NCBI RefSeq assembly: GCF_000306115.2
Contig: NZ_AKWX02000022.1
Location: forward strand, 1 to 21,485
Direction: 5' to 3'
Source: Leptospira wolffii serovar Khorat str. Khorat-H2
GTDB taxonomy: Bacteria; Spirochaetota; Leptospiria; Leptospirales; Leptospiraceae
Length of the DNA stretch: 21,485 nt
The notes below the pieces were generated by a model that made no database searches, was not told the origin of the DNA, and was given only the letters and a program-made list of their open reading frames with translations. The translations under genes were made by a program, and so were the position numbers. Below are positions 7,672 through 16,418 of the stretch, piece after piece (the stretch's first letter is position 1; each line of letters opens with the position of its first letter).

Positions 7672-7716
7672 CCTTATTATCTTCGAGTAGCGCTTTTTAA
7701 ATCGAATATAATAAGG
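7672..7716. terminator. Hairpin between convergent helicase and secreted-protein genes
   Basis: Arms 7672-7686 and 7702-7716 pair at 14 of 15 positions (CCTTATTAT and TTCGA blocks) around a 15-base loop. It lies in the 106-bp gap between convergent genes, so it likely acts on both strands. The only T-run is inside the loop, so it is not a textbook intrinsic terminator. Confidence 0.55.
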
Positions 7717-7725
7717 ACTTGAATA

Positions 7726-8112
7726 TCAAAATCCCATGTAATTAAGCTGAAATTTCTTAGCTGAATATGGTTCGACCTTAGGTAAAGTTAAATATGCATC
7801 CGAGTCACAGGGAGCTAATATGATCCCTGTATACAAGGAATTTACATCGCTTTCCTTATAGTAGGTCGAAGCTGAACAAGTGTCGGAACACCCAAGTAAA
7901 TTTGAATAAATATTAATTTGAATAAAATCCGTTGTATGCATTTGGTTCATGCATTTGTCGAGACTATAAACAGATGCTAGTAAAATTCGATTTTGTGATT
8001 CGTCCCTAGATATTAATCCGGTTTGAAGGCTTGCGGTAGCACTATTCGCTACTTCGCAGTTTAACAAACCTAAAGCCAATAGCATGAGAATCAGATATGC
8101 AATACTTTTCAT
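7726..8112 (-). CDS. Small putative lipoprotein
   Basis: The start ATG 8112 overlaps the stop of the preceding gene as TAATG, suggesting translational coupling. An upstream in-frame ATG (8148) would bury the signal peptide. The 128-residue product begins MKSIAYLILMLLALGLLNCE, a lipoprotein signal with C19 as the likely lipidated residue. The mature part has five more cysteines (DKCMNQ, LLGCSDTCSAS, LAPCDSD), consistent with disulfides outside the cytoplasm. No family is recognised. It is last in a four-gene cluster headed by a large lipoprotein and a metalloprotease, so it is probably an envelope or secreted accessory protein. Confidence 0.65.
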   Translation of the reverse strand: MKSIAYLILMLLALGLLNCEVANSATASLQTGLISRDESQNRILLASVYSLDKCMNQMHTTDFIQINIYSNLLGCSDTCSASTYYKESDVNSLYTGIILAPCDSDAYLTLPKVEPYSAKKFQLNYMGF

Positions 8113-8444
8113 TATTTGCTTGTATAGGCTCCATAAACTTGCGTACAATTTTGTTTAGCTTTTTCAATATCCCAAAGGAAAGGTAAGTAATGAACTTTAT
8201 AAACAATGCCATTTTTACTTATCTGGCATGATCCAATAGGTTCTAAATTTGAACAGGTACCTGTCGATAAAACATATTTTCCGTAGTTACAAATGTCCTG
8301 AACAAAGGCAATCGATTGTGAATTAACCGGTGAAACGCATATCCCTCTCGGTGGAATCGAGCAAATTTGCCCGGAAGATTGAGCTAATAAAGGGAAATTA
8401 TTCGAAAGTATCAAAACAAAGGAAATAATCAATAATTTATTCAT
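8112..8444 (-). CDS. Small secreted Cys-rich protein
   Basis: The preferred start is ATG 8444, which has AAGGT upstream and begins a signal peptide directly (MNKLLIISFVLILSNNFPLLA-QSS, cleavage near residue 23). The product is 110 residues. The mature portion contains six cysteines (GQICSIPPRGICV, DICNYG, GTCSN, GSCQI, QNCTQ), a pattern of a small disulfide-stabilised exported domain. No family is recognised. It begins 10 bp after the metalloprotease stop and overlaps the following gene by one base, so it is expected to be coexpressed. A role as a partner, inhibitor or substrate of the protease is possible but only inferred from context. Confidence 0.65.
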   Translation of the reverse strand: MNKLLIISFVLILSNNFPLLAQSSGQICSIPPRGICVSPVNSQSIAFVQDICNYGKYVLSTGTCSNLEPIGSCQISKNGIVYKVHYLPFLWDIEKAKQNCTQVYGAYTSK

Positions 8445-8454
8445 TCTAAAGACC

Positions 8455-9198
8455 TTATCTACAAAATCCGGCAAAATAGCAAATTACGAATAGGCACAGC
8501 AAATCATTGGATCCTAATCCAATGGCTGAACAAAATTGGTCAATTGCCTCTTCCGGCGAAAGAGGCGGTGGATTATATCCGTAAATTGCTCTAATTCCAT
8601 TTATATCATCGGTACTTGGTATGTAAATAGGTGGGAAGTTTATATAAGGATACATTACTGCAGAAGGATCATTTGAGTGTCCTAATCCGGTCGCATGTCC
8701 TAATTCGTGAGTTAGAACTGAACGCAAATAATTTGGATCGGTATACATAGAACTATTTAGCGAGCCATCGGAAAAAACGCCAAAGATAAAAACAGGTGCT
8801 GCTATCATACGTCCTCCATTCGTTGTTTGATATGTTACTCCGATCGTTCCATAAGGTAAATACTGTACAATTTTTTTGGTTGGATCAAATCTAATTGGGA
8901 CTCCGGGGGGATCGCCAGCTCCACCGAATGGATCTAGTGAAGCTGGAGTGACGTAGACGAAGTTAGATTTTCCATTCCAAGCCGCTACTGCTTGTTCAAC
9001 TATACTATTTGCAGAAGAACCGATATTGGCCCGGAATGAATTATCATAGCCATACGTTGCTTGCCCTAAGGCAACAGAGCCATTTATCGGTCCAACTGGT
9101 CCATAAGGGGACCATTTAGCTCCAATTGTTGCATATGCCAATATTACTGACATAGGTAGTAATATTAAAATTAAGGTAATAATATGTATTTTTTTCAT
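8455..9198 (-). CDS. Secreted matrixin-like zinc metalloprotease
   Basis: The 247-residue protein has a signal peptide (residues 1 to about 23). The metzincin zinc site HELGHATGLGH lies at residues 164-174 (H164, E165, H168, H174), followed by the Met-turn AVMYPY (M182). This spacing defines the matrixin/M10-like group of extracellular endopeptidases. There is no obvious cysteine-switch propeptide. The C-terminus is odd: a proline-rich linker leads to a hydrophobic tail with four cysteines (QFCSAIG, LLCLFVICYFAGFCR), which could be membrane-associated or disulfide-bonded. ATG 9198 overlaps the upstream lipoprotein stop as ATGA, implying coupling. Secreted proteases of this type degrade host or environmental proteins; the substrate here is unknown. 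Confidence 0.85.
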   Translation of the reverse strand: MKKIHIITLILILLPMSVILAYATIGAKWSPYGPVGPINGSVALGQATYGYDNSFRANIGSSANSIVEQAVAAWNGKSNFVYVTPASLDPFGGAGDPPGVPIRFDPTKKIVQYLPYGTIGVTYQTTNGGRMIAAPVFIFGVFSDGSLNSSMYTDPNYLRSVLTHELGHATGLGHSNDPSAVMYPYINFPPIYIPSTDDINGIRAIYGYNPPPLSPEEAIDQFCSAIGLGSNDLLCLFVICYFAGFCR

Positions 9199-11045
9199 AA
9201 ATCAACCTTACCGTATAAACCTTGAACTGAAATGTATCCTTCCTCGATTTTTTTTATAAAAATTAAAGAATTGTCTCCAGCTCGATAGCGAGCTGCTCCA
9301 AATACATCTACATTGATGTCGCCATTGACGCCTCCCAAGCCTTTTACTTGAATTAGGTTGCCTTTTAGACATGGTGATGTTAGTGAAGATTTATAGCATT
9401 CACTTATTCGGATTTGAGCATTAGTAAATAGTAATGGAACTCCCAGATAATCTTCATAGTAGCTTTGAGTGCTTTCGGTATTTATTTGTGCTATGATTTC
9501 TGATTCTGATATAATTGAATCGTATTTTTCTTTTGGAAATGAACTTAGTTTATCTTCCAGATTGTTCGATAGTGAATAAAAACTATTTAAGGTAAAGCTC
9601 GGACGGTGTAAGTAGTTGCCTGATAATAATTCAAATAATTTAAAATTTTCTCCTTTATCGACAAGAATGTTTGTTATTCGTCCTCCATTTAACTCGAAGT
9701 TGCCTACTAACTCAATTTTATTATTGATCATGTTTTTAAAATTCAATTCCAGAGTTATTTCTGTAGAATCTTCCGTTATTCCTTTGGCTTTCACTAAATC
9801 TAATGTCAATTTATTATAATTTCCCTTCGGAAGTATTGAATATCCAATTGATTGAGCCATCTTTCCATTTAACATTTCACTCAATTTCATTTTCTTTGGT
9901 TCAGCAAATTGAATTTTTACATTCTCAGTCGAGCCAACGTACAAAGATAACCCTGAAATTTCATATTCTAAATCAATTAAAGGGATCTCCGGTTCCGATA
10001 CAAAGTCATTGACGACTTTTGTTTCGGAAGAAATGAAAACATTCTTTCCGATTAGAATTCCGGCAACTTTGGACTTATATCCAACCTTAATATTTGAAAA
10101 TGGCGAGTAAATACCAGCGTTGATGTAATTTTCTCCAGCTCCAGAAAACCCTTCGTCATCATCAAAAAACCAATCCCTGTGCTTATTCGATTTGTTAATA
10201 TATATTAAAAAGTCGTTAGGATTATTAGATTGAGCATAAACTTTCGCTTTTCGTCCTACATCGACACTGTCACTAACTAAGATTGCACAAAAAGATTCGC
10301 ATAGAAGCTTGGCTCCTGAATTTAAAAATATTGATTTGAGAGAATACACCCCTCCTTTTAATATTACCGTAAAATTATTTCTTATAATTAGCGTTCCAAG
10401 GGTTCCCTCTTCAATAACAGAAGAATTCGCTGGCGATGTAACATTTTTAGGCGTAGTATTTGCATCGAAAATGAATGGAGGTAATTTTGGGAGAGACGGT
10501 ACATTTTTTATATAACTGGTTACCTTAGCAAAAGGATATTGAATAAGAACGTTAGCGTAGATCACGCCAAGACTCTCTGCGTAAGGGAATATCGAAACTT
10601 TATCAGATCGTAGCTCAAATCCTTGACTTAGTTTTGATTTTGGTAATAAGTTGGTATTACTTAATCTTTTCGAACATCCATTTCGCCCATAAAATCCCCT
10701 GCATGTTCCAAGCGAATATAGATTGCTATTTATTTCTGTTTTATCACCGATCGTTAGATTCTTTAGCGATATAATTCCGTTAGATTTATCTATCATATCC
10801 GCTGTAGGGGAGTCGACAGTCAGGTCAGTTGCCCCTTCTGAGATATTGGTAAAATTTGAAAGTTTTGAATTCAGCCGCTTTGAATAAAATCCTTCACTTC
10901 TAATTTCCGTAACTTCAATCGATTTCTCATCTGGTGTTTCTTTTTGGAATAACCCAATCAAGGTAGAATAAAGCGTCGATTGCGAAGAGGTTGGCTGACA
11001 AGTATTCAATGAAATAAGAATAAACAATATTACGGCTTTTTTCAT
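9195..11045 (-). CDS. Large lipoprotein with beta-helix-like region
   Basis: The start is taken at ATG 11045, where a lipoprotein signal begins at once (MKKAVILFILISLNTCQPTS, C16 lipidated). An in-frame ATG at 11090 would sit almost at the predicted transcription start. The 616-residue product has a Ser/Thr-rich N-terminal part. A repetitive Gly/Val/Ile stretch near residues 215-350 (ILKGGVYSLKSIFLNSGAKL, then KVGYKSKVAGILIGKNVFIS) looks like rungs of a right-handed beta-helix, as in bacterial surface proteins of the DUF7305/polymer-forming kind. A beta-rich C-terminal half follows. It heads the four-gene cluster with the metalloprotease. Surface adhesin or scaffold function is an inference; lipidation is well supported. 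Confidence 0.7.
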   Translation of the reverse strand: MKKAVILFILISLNTCQPTSSQSTLYSTLIGLFQKETPDEKSIEVTEIRSEGFYSKRLNSKLSNFTNISEGATDLTVDSPTADMIDKSNGIISLKNLTIGDKTEINSNLYSLGTCRGFYGRNGCSKRLSNTNLLPKSKLSQGFELRSDKVSIFPYAESLGVIYANVLIQYPFAKVTSYIKNVPSLPKLPPFIFDANTTPKNVTSPANSSVIEEGTLGTLIIRNNFTVILKGGVYSLKSIFLNSGAKLLCESFCAILVSDSVDVGRKAKVYAQSNNPNDFLIYINKSNKHRDWFFDDDEGFSGAGENYINAGIYSPFSNIKVGYKSKVAGILIGKNVFISSETKVVNDFVSEPEIPLIDLEYEISGLSLYVGSTENVKIQFAEPKKMKLSEMLNGKMAQSIGYSILPKGNYNKLTLDLVKAKGITEDSTEITLELNFKNMINNKIELVGNFELNGGRITNILVDKGENFKLFELLSGNYLHRPSFTLNSFYSLSNNLEDKLSSFPKEKYDSIISESEIIAQINTESTQSYYEDYLGVPLLFTNAQIRISECYKSSLTSPCLKGNLIQVKGLGGVNGDINVDVFGAARYRAGDNSLIFIKKIEEGYISVQGLYGKVDL

Positions 11046-11100
11046 AATTTGCGCAATATTCTTGATACTTTCTTCACAATGCAATGACATTTATATGAAA

Positions 11101-11106
11101 ATTATA
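11101..11106 (-). promoter_or_regulatory. Candidate -10 box for the lipoprotein-metalloprotease cluster
   Basis: A perfect TATAAT reads on the minus strand at 11106-11101, which would give a leader of about 50 bases to the lipoprotein ATG at 11045. No good -35 lies 16-18 bases upstream, so this is tentative. Confidence 0.35.
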
Positions 11107-11329
11107 TCAATGAGACATAACGTATAATGAATTTTAATAAGATTGAGCAGTTCGATGGGATGAATTTTGTTTTTTAAGGTGATTCATTTTCTTGAGGTTG
11201 GCGAATTTTATATGTTCTCTTTCCGTAAATCTCCATATTTGTTCCACTTTCTATCCTTCAGCGTCTATCATTTGAAGTCTTTAATAGTTCGAGTTGATAG
11301 TCGAATGTAAATGGTTAAAAGAACTTATT

Positions 11330-11366
11330 TTCAATGTCCGAGTCTTGCTCAAAAGCGGACATTGAA
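11330..11366 (-). terminator. Hairpin downstream of qatD
   Basis: TTCAATGTCCG (11330-11340) and CGGACATTGAA (11356-11366) form a perfect 11-bp stem with a 15-base loop, just past the qatD stop at 11382. On the minus strand it is followed by an AT-rich stretch including TTCTTTT. It most likely ends the qat operon transcript. Confidence 0.55.
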
Positions 11367-11381
11367 GGGCAATTATTGAAT

Positions 11382-12125
11382 TTATCGTAATAACGTATCC
11401 AGATTGCGCCTAATGGTCATTTTTAGGTCGGAGAATTCAATATCTCTAAGTTGAGAAAGTTTTTTAACAGCATCTTCTACTTCCCAGGGCCTATATGGTG
11501 TATTTCCTCTATAAATGAACGGACCATCAGTTTCTGTAAGTATTCTATCACTTGGTACTATGCGTGCCAATGAAGTACCACTTTTAGTATTCAGCATCTG
11601 ACGATTTATGGAGAAGAAGCAATTTAAACGTACTGCCTTTTCTACTTGATTTTTGTTTCCAGTAAACCAATGCAAAATAGTCTTACCCTTTCTATAAGGA
11701 AAATATTCTTCAAGCATTTCCAATAATAACTGGCTTGCCTGCAAGCTATGCAGCGAAAGAATTTTATCTCCGCTCTTTGCGCATGTGGTAAGAATTTTTT
11801 TAAAGACTACTTTTTGTAACTCAATTGAATAAAGGTGCATCGGTCCTCTATCTAGACCTATTTCCCCAATGAAGCGTGTTTCTTTTTGAAATTCATTCCA
11901 AATTTCAATTTCTTGAGATCTTTCTGATATAATTTGCGGATGAAGACCTAATGCAGCTTTAACATACTTTAAATTCTTTGTTAAATCTCGATTCTTAGGC
12001 CATGCTCTCGGAGTGGTAGTTACTGTTAAAGTGTGAATTTTTGCTTCTTCAGTTTGTTTTATAAGCAGTTCAAAATCTTTAAACAAATCAAGATGACAGT
12101 GGAAATCTACAAATTCACTTTCCAT
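11382..12125 (-). CDS. qatD: QatD, TatD-family metal-dependent nuclease
   Basis: This 247-residue protein carries the metal-binding signature of TatD hydrolases: DFHCHLD (H9, H11), E88 in GEIGLD, H126 in SLHSLQ, H152 in LHWFTG and D200 in TETDGP. TatD proteins are TIM-barrel metal-dependent DNases. This gene is last in a minus-strand set with a QueC-like gene, a qatB-type gene and a KAP ATPase gene, the QatABCD anti-phage arrangement, so the defence assignment rests on both family and context. It begins 21 bp after the qatC stop. All ligands look intact, so QatD itself should fold and be active if expressed. A housekeeping TatD is less likely given the neighbours. Confidence 0.9.
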   Translation of the reverse strand: MESEFVDFHCHLDLFKDFELLIKQTEEAKIHTLTVTTTPRAWPKNRDLTKNLKYVKAALGLHPQIISERSQEIEIWNEFQKETRFIGEIGLDRGPMHLYSIELQKVVFKKILTTCAKSGDKILSLHSLQASQLLLEMLEEYFPYRKGKTILHWFTGNKNQVEKAVRLNCFFSINRQMLNTKSGTSLARIVPSDRILTETDGPFIYRGNTPYRPWEVEDAVKKLSQLRDIEFSDLKMTIRRNLDTLLR

Positions 12126-12146
12126 TTGGCAATTTATGAGAAAATA

Positions 12147-13490
12147 TTATAACAAGATTTCAATTTCTTTTAATCCATTTCGATAAACGTCTACTAATGA
12201 TTTAAAGTCCTCTTCTTTAAAAGAAGGAAGCGGCCCCGGTAAGTGAATTAAATATTTTGCAATTTTTGGATTCTTGTTAGTGACGTTTATTGCATACTGA
12301 AAAGATCGTATTTGTTGCATTGTAGTTATATTATTTTCCGAGACCAGTTGTTTTAGATTTTTTTTCCAATATTTGGTTTTATCGATTCCTTTTCCCAAGC
12401 CGAAGTTAAGCGAAGCTTTTCGAATAATGCATGGTAGGCAATATCCGCAATGCTGCGTAGTAAACCCGAACCAACGGAGTTTAGTTGGAGCAGCACACGA
12501 CATGGATTTTACATATGATTTTTTTAGAAAATTAATATTTGAGCATTCTCTAATCATGTTTCCTTTTGTTCTTCTCCAATAAGGATTTTCGAGTAGCCCA
12601 TTTATTTGAAGTTCTGATAATAATTTATTCCATAAAAAAAGATAATAAGGATGGGTGGTACGAGTACTAAGTGAACCAAGTCTAAGATTGTCTAACGGAA
12701 CATTTAGAGCAATAAATCCATTTTCAGGAATATTTAGTATAAATCCGTTTGAAAAAGCTGTGCCAGCCAAAACAGCGATTGCTATAAAATGAAAAGAGCG
12801 ACCTCTTGAGGTGTTTTCATGTTTGCTCTCTTTAATAATCTCTTTTGGAAATTCAATGCCGATTTTAAATCTTTCGAAATTTCTCTTCGAGTATTCTTTT
12901 TTTAGTAATGAAAATAAATTGCTCTGAGGAGAACTCACTGAACCATCTCCCAAGTAGCTAATAAATAATGGACTTTTTCCTTGTTCCAATAAATCTATTG
13001 CGCCAATTAAACTATCTAGCCCACCGGAAAATAAAGATAGCCTGTCAAATTTAGGATTTTCCGGTTTATTTTTTATAGTTAGTAAAGCTTGAACTTTTTC
13101 CGGTCTTTTTCGAAAGTTAATGACCCATAGATCTCCAGTTAAGAAATTTAACATTTTTTCAATCGTCGTAATGGAGTTTCTCCACTTGGAGGGATTACTT
13201 ACTGGAATTACTAATCTAATCTCTCTTGTCCAAGAATCTTGAGAATCTTTAATTCTGGAGATGTGAGTATCTGCTAAATTCACATGGGCAGCTAATATTA
13301 ATAAGTCGAATCCAAGTTCGGATGGTTGTATTTTCAGATCATTTAATCTTTTTAATGTGGTTTCTAACCAAGGAGTAAATTTATCATTTTGCGTAATAAA
13401 ATCTAAGTAATTGATAACTTCATCATTATCTTTCTCTAATTGGATGTTATCACTAATTCCAAATCTTCCGGCAATCAGATGTCGAATCAT
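12147..13490 (-). CDS. qatC: QatC, QueC-like PP-loop protein
   Basis: Residues 155-160 (SGGLDS) form the PP-loop that binds ATP in the QueC / N-type ATP pyrophosphatase fold. Near the C-terminus HCGYCLPC (C348, C351, C354) with C332 or C316 fits the QueC zinc site. At 447 residues it is about twice as long as biosynthetic QueC (about 230), with an additional N-terminal part of about 145 residues; this length is typical of Qat-associated versions. QueC normally makes the 7-deazaguanine precursor preQ0; in Qat the substrate is not settled, and no queC/queD/queE genes accompany it here. ATG 13490 overlaps the qatB stop as ATGA, indicating coupling. Confidence 0.9.
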   Translation of the reverse strand: MIRHLIAGRFGISDNIQLEKDNDEVINYLDFITQNDKFTPWLETTLKRLNDLKIQPSELGFDLLILAAHVNLADTHISRIKDSQDSWTREIRLVIPVSNPSKWRNSITTIEKMLNFLTGDLWVINFRKRPEKVQALLTIKNKPENPKFDRLSLFSGGLDSLIGAIDLLEQGKSPLFISYLGDGSVSSPQSNLFSLLKKEYSKRNFERFKIGIEFPKEIIKESKHENTSRGRSFHFIAIAVLAGTAFSNGFILNIPENGFIALNVPLDNLRLGSLSTRTTHPYYLFLWNKLLSELQINGLLENPYWRRTKGNMIRECSNINFLKKSYVKSMSCAAPTKLRWFGFTTQHCGYCLPCIIRKASLNFGLGKGIDKTKYWKKNLKQLVSENNITTMQQIRSFQYAINVTNKNPKIAKYLIHLPGPLPSFKEEDFKSLVDVYRNGLKEIEILL

Positions 13491-14329
13491 TCTTCTTTTC
13501 CTAATACTTCTAAGATATTAAATGCTTGTTGATAGACTTTATCTACAAAACTACGTGTTTTCTTTGCGGTTAGACCGTTTCCTTTTTTGAATTCTCGATT
13601 AATTGCATCTGCCACTGCTCCTTTAATAAAATCACGTAATTGGCTTTGGACCTTGACAATATCATCAACGTTGGTTGGTAATGATATTGATTTAGTTCCT
13701 ACGTCATTGCAAATTCTTGCTTCAATTGTGTATGTGGCAAAAATTTCAAAGACGGTTCGGATTTGCTCTTCGGATAAGCTGTTTAAACTTCCAACGTTTT
13801 CCGATGCAAGGTCCGCGACGGTTTTAATATAAGCATCTCGAGTGATACCGATATCTACAGCTCCATCAGAGGGGCAGATATGATCTATCAGACCAATGAA
13901 AATATCGTCTATTGGCTTTCCTGCTAGATTTGGTAGTCCGATGGAGTCTAAGGCTGCTTCGATTCCGTTGGAGGACGTAGTTGAAAGGAAATTTAATAGA
14001 TTTACGCTGGCGATTTTAGAAATAGCCATCCTCTTGGATGCGTTTTTTGAGCCACCTAAACTATGTGAAACATATCTAGAGATTGAACCCTTTAAACTTC
14101 GTTTGTCGGAACCGTTACTGCTCGCGTATTTTGAAAAAAGGGTGCGTGCTAATTGGAAACGGTTATTGTCTCCTTTTTCTGGAATATTCGGTCTTTTTGG
14201 AGATGGAGGGGATTCTTCTTGTTTTTTGCTTCGAGGAACTGTTTCTTTCTTATCTGAGGGGGTATCAACCCAAGAAGGTATTATTGGTGTATTTCCAGCG
14301 GTCCCTGAATTTGAGTTTGAAGTTCCCAT
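13487..14329 (-). CDS. qatB: QatB, Qat defence-system component
   Basis: The assignment rests on position between qatA and qatC and on the characteristic N-terminus MGTSNSNSGTAGNTPIIPSW, a Gly/Ser-rich opening leading to a PxIPxW segment as in QatB proteins. The 280-residue product then has a Lys/Pro/Ser-rich disordered linker (to about residue 55) and a helical domain of unknown biochemical activity. I start at ATG 14329, 3 bases after the qatA stop, with AGGAG eight bases upstream; the adjacent TTG at 14332 is a less likely start. Expression may depend on readthrough from promoters upstream of the disrupted qatA, so the insertion could be polar on it. Confidence 0.8.
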   Translation of the reverse strand: MGTSNSNSGTAGNTPIIPSWVDTPSDKKETVPRSKKQEESPPSPKRPNIPEKGDNNRFQLARTLFSKYASSNGSDKRSLKGSISRYVSHSLGGSKNASKRMAISKIASVNLLNFLSTTSSNGIEAALDSIGLPNLAGKPIDDIFIGLIDHICPSDGAVDIGITRDAYIKTVADLASENVGSLNSLSEEQIRTVFEIFATYTIEARICNDVGTKSISLPTNVDDIVKVQSQLRDFIKGAVADAINREFKKGNGLTAKKTRSFVDKVYQQAFNILEVLGKEE

Positions 14330-14332
14330 CAA

Positions 14333-15238
14333 TCAATCTCCTGTTTGATATGAAGCTAAAGTAGATTTTGCTGTTGTTTTAAGTATTGTACTTCCGTTTT
14401 TGCTCCATTGACTAAGTAAAACTTTGAATCTAGCAAGTTGCGTGTGATCGACGATAGCTTCTGACCAGCCTGAACAAACCCATGGACCTAATTTGTCGAC
14501 CTGCAAGTTTTCGAGAAAATCTATTAGTACAGATTGGAGTTGTGGATGGTTTTTCACTAAAATTGCTAGACCCTCCGCTCCTTTCGGTAAAGTTTGGAGG
14601 TTATTCGAACCAACGATTCTCGTGATTAACAATTCAAAAACTTCGGAAGCCTCATTTGGATTCAATTCGTTTAATTTTAAACTGAAGCTTTGAATTATAA
14701 ATTTCGATTCTAAGAGTTTCTCTGCAAGAGTGATTAAATGACCCAGAGCTGAATTGGTGCCGAAATAATCTTTTCTGTCCTTTGCAATAAAAAGATAGGG
14801 TCTAAGGTCTTTTTCTCCAATAAAAGGTTGTACTTTGGCCCATTCACGAATAGTGGCAGAATTTTTCCATTCAAGCAATTGCTGAGAATCGTTTTCCTTC
14901 GCAGTAATTTCTTCCGGAGTGTTCGTAATACCTTTTTTCTTTGGCCTAGATTTGTCGGAAGATTTGCTAAGATAGGATTCTAAATGATTTAGTTCCATAC
15001 ATTTTCCGTGTGCAGAGGACGCTGATAGATTGGCAATCTGGTCAAAAAAATTAGGCATGAATCTCTCTGCTAACATAAGCTTTGCTAGTATCGGTAATTC
15101 AATATCTGCGGCAAAACCCCGGGCATTTGCAGTTTTGTTTCTTAAGATCAAAGTGTTTAGAAATCTTTTAATTTGCCTAGGATTCCCTTTTGCCCCGCTT
15201 GAGAGTATTGGAGAGATTTGATCACTTAGAAAAAGAGC
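14333..15238 (-). pseudogene. qatA: qatA, 3' fragment separated by IS insertion
   Basis: This is the C-terminal 300 residues of the KAP-type ATPase QatA. The frame is open from the target duplication at 15238 to the TGA at 14333, and the insertion element provides an in-frame stop at 15250-15248, so no native start remains. The upstream end encodes SGAKGNPRQIKRFLN, the conserved helical-lid motif of KAP NTPases. That motif precedes the TTG at 15151, so treating the TTG as a normal gene start would lose it. Joining this to the 16445-17483 fragment without the element and one 7-bp repeat gives a continuous 645-residue protein. No other frameshift or stop is seen. Function is probably lost. Confidence 0.9.
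15232..15238. repeat. Target-site duplication, left copy
   Basis: AAAGAGC immediately precedes the element's TGT end and is repeated exactly at 16445-16451. One further flanking A makes an 8-bp reading possible if the element is taken one base shorter. Confidence 0.9.
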
Positions 15239-15346
15239 TGTGCTGAGCTAGTATTCACCTGACAGTCACCGAAAAACCGGTGGCCCCAGCCTCTTCTGAA
15301 AGAAAAATGATTTTAACGACAAAATTATTTACATCAGGAGAAACCG

Positions 15347-16399
15347 ATGACCACCAACACCAATGCAACAGTTAAGGCAACTAGACGAAAGCTAAATTTA
15401 TTAGAGCTTGCAAATGAATTAGAAAATGTAAGCAAAGCCTGCAAGATCATGGGATATTCCCGTCAACAGTTCTACGAAATACGAAGGAACTTCCAAACCT
15501 ATGGAGCTGAAGGTCTCTTAGATAGAATCCCGGGAGCCAATGGGCCTCACCCTAACCGAGTCAGTGAAGAAATCGAAAATGAAGTCTTAGAGTATTCTTT
15601 ACATCATCCGACTCATGGATGCCTAAAGGTCGCTCAACAACTTAGTCTTAAAGGAGTTAAGGTAAGTTCGGGTGGTGTAAGAGGAGTTTGGACAAGAAAT
15701 AAACTCGTAACTAAACACCAACGGCTTCTAAGACTCGAAGAGCATCATAAAGATAAGATCATACCTCTAAGCGAAAACCAGATACGCCTCCTTGAAAAAT
15801 TCGATCCCGAATACAGAGAAAGGCACATACAAGCAGATTCTACAGGAGAATTGGTATCTATGGATACTTTCATGGTCGGGTCATTAAAAGGTGTAGGAAG
15901 AGTCTATCTACAAACCGTAATCGATTGTCATAGCCGATTTGCTTGGGGAAGGCTCTTTAATAACAAAATACCCGTCACTGCCGTACAGACTTTGAACAAC
16001 GACGTTCTTCCTTTCTTTGAAGAACATAACATTAAAGTCCAAACCGTTCTAACCGATAATGGTCGTGAGTATTGTGGAAGAGAAGACCAACATCCTTTCG
16101 AATTATTTCTTCAGTTAGAAGACATCGAACATCGGACCACTAAAGTTCGCAGGCCTCAAAGCAACGGATACGTGGAACGTCTTCACAGAACTTTACTTGA
16201 TGAGCACTTCAGGATCGCCGGTAGAACTAAATTTTATGAGTCGATCGAAGAGATGCAGATCGATCTGCATCTCTTCTTTGAAGAATACAATTACAAGAGG
16301 GCGCACCAAGGTAGAAACATGAACGGAAGAACTCCTTTTCAAGTCTTCATTGAGGGCATTAAGACAGAAGAATCGGAGGTCCACCAAGCAGAAAATTAG
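15347..16399 (+). CDS. IS481-family DDE transposase
   Basis: The 350-residue protein has an N-terminal helix-turn-helix (residues about 15-60, ENVSKACKIMGYSRQQFYEI). The rve/DDE integrase core follows, with the three acidic catalytic residues in SMDTFMV, LTDNGREY and NGYVERLHR. The C-terminal HQGRNMNGRTPFQVF block is typical of IS481-type transposases. Catalysis moves the surrounding element by cut-and-strand-transfer at its inverted repeats. AGGAGA lies just upstream of the ATG. The gene is full length with no frameshift, so the element is probably still mobile. A 30-bp perfect palindrome (16247-16276) is embedded in the codons for EEMQIDLHLF. Confidence 0.95.
   Translation: MTTNTNATVKATRRKLNLLELANELENVSKACKIMGYSRQQFYEIRRNFQTYGAEGLLDRIPGANGPHPNRVSEEIENEVLEYSLHHPTHGCLKVAQQLSLKGVKVSSGGVRGVWTRNKLVTKHQRLLRLEEHHKDKIIPLSENQIRLLEKFDPEYRERHIQADSTGELVSMDTFMVGSLKGVGRVYLQTVIDCHSRFAWGRLFNNKIPVTAVQTLNNDVLPFFEEHNIKVQTVLTDNGREYCGREDQHPFELFLQLEDIEHRTTKVRRPQSNGYVERLHRTLLDEHFRIAGRTKFYESIEEMQIDLHLFFEEYNYKRAHQGRNMNGRTPFQVFIEGIKTEESEVHQAEN
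16247..16276. repeat. 30-bp perfect palindrome inside the transposase gene
   Basis: The two 15-base halves, GAAGAGATGCAGATC (16247-16261) and its reverse complement (16262-16276), meet with no spacer. The encoded residues fit the transposase family, so the palindrome coexists with normal coding. It could extrude as a cruciform in DNA or form a hairpin in mRNA of either strand. Confidence 0.9.
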
Positions 16400-16418
16400 A
16401 ACAAGCGTTCAGAAGAAG

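Larger units (their letters stand above)
11046..11381. other. Intergenic region between envelope cluster and defence island
   Basis: It contains the candidate promoter at 11101-11106 and the hairpin at 11330-11366. The longest plausible coding string is a 20-codon minus-strand peptide near 11170-11235, too short to support. Otherwise nothing is recognised. Confidence 0.4.

Noticed and set aside
349..11314. Shared 13-mer CGAATGTAAATGG near 350 and 11302 as possible att or element-end repeats
   Set aside because: A few 13-base matches are expected by chance in a window of this size, and the flanks do not extend the match or correspond to element boundaries.
14333..15151. A stand-alone gene beginning at TTG 15151
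   Set aside because: The frame continues upstream to the insertion point with conserved KAP residues, and joins in frame to the other qatA half; it is a 3' fragment, not a separate gene.
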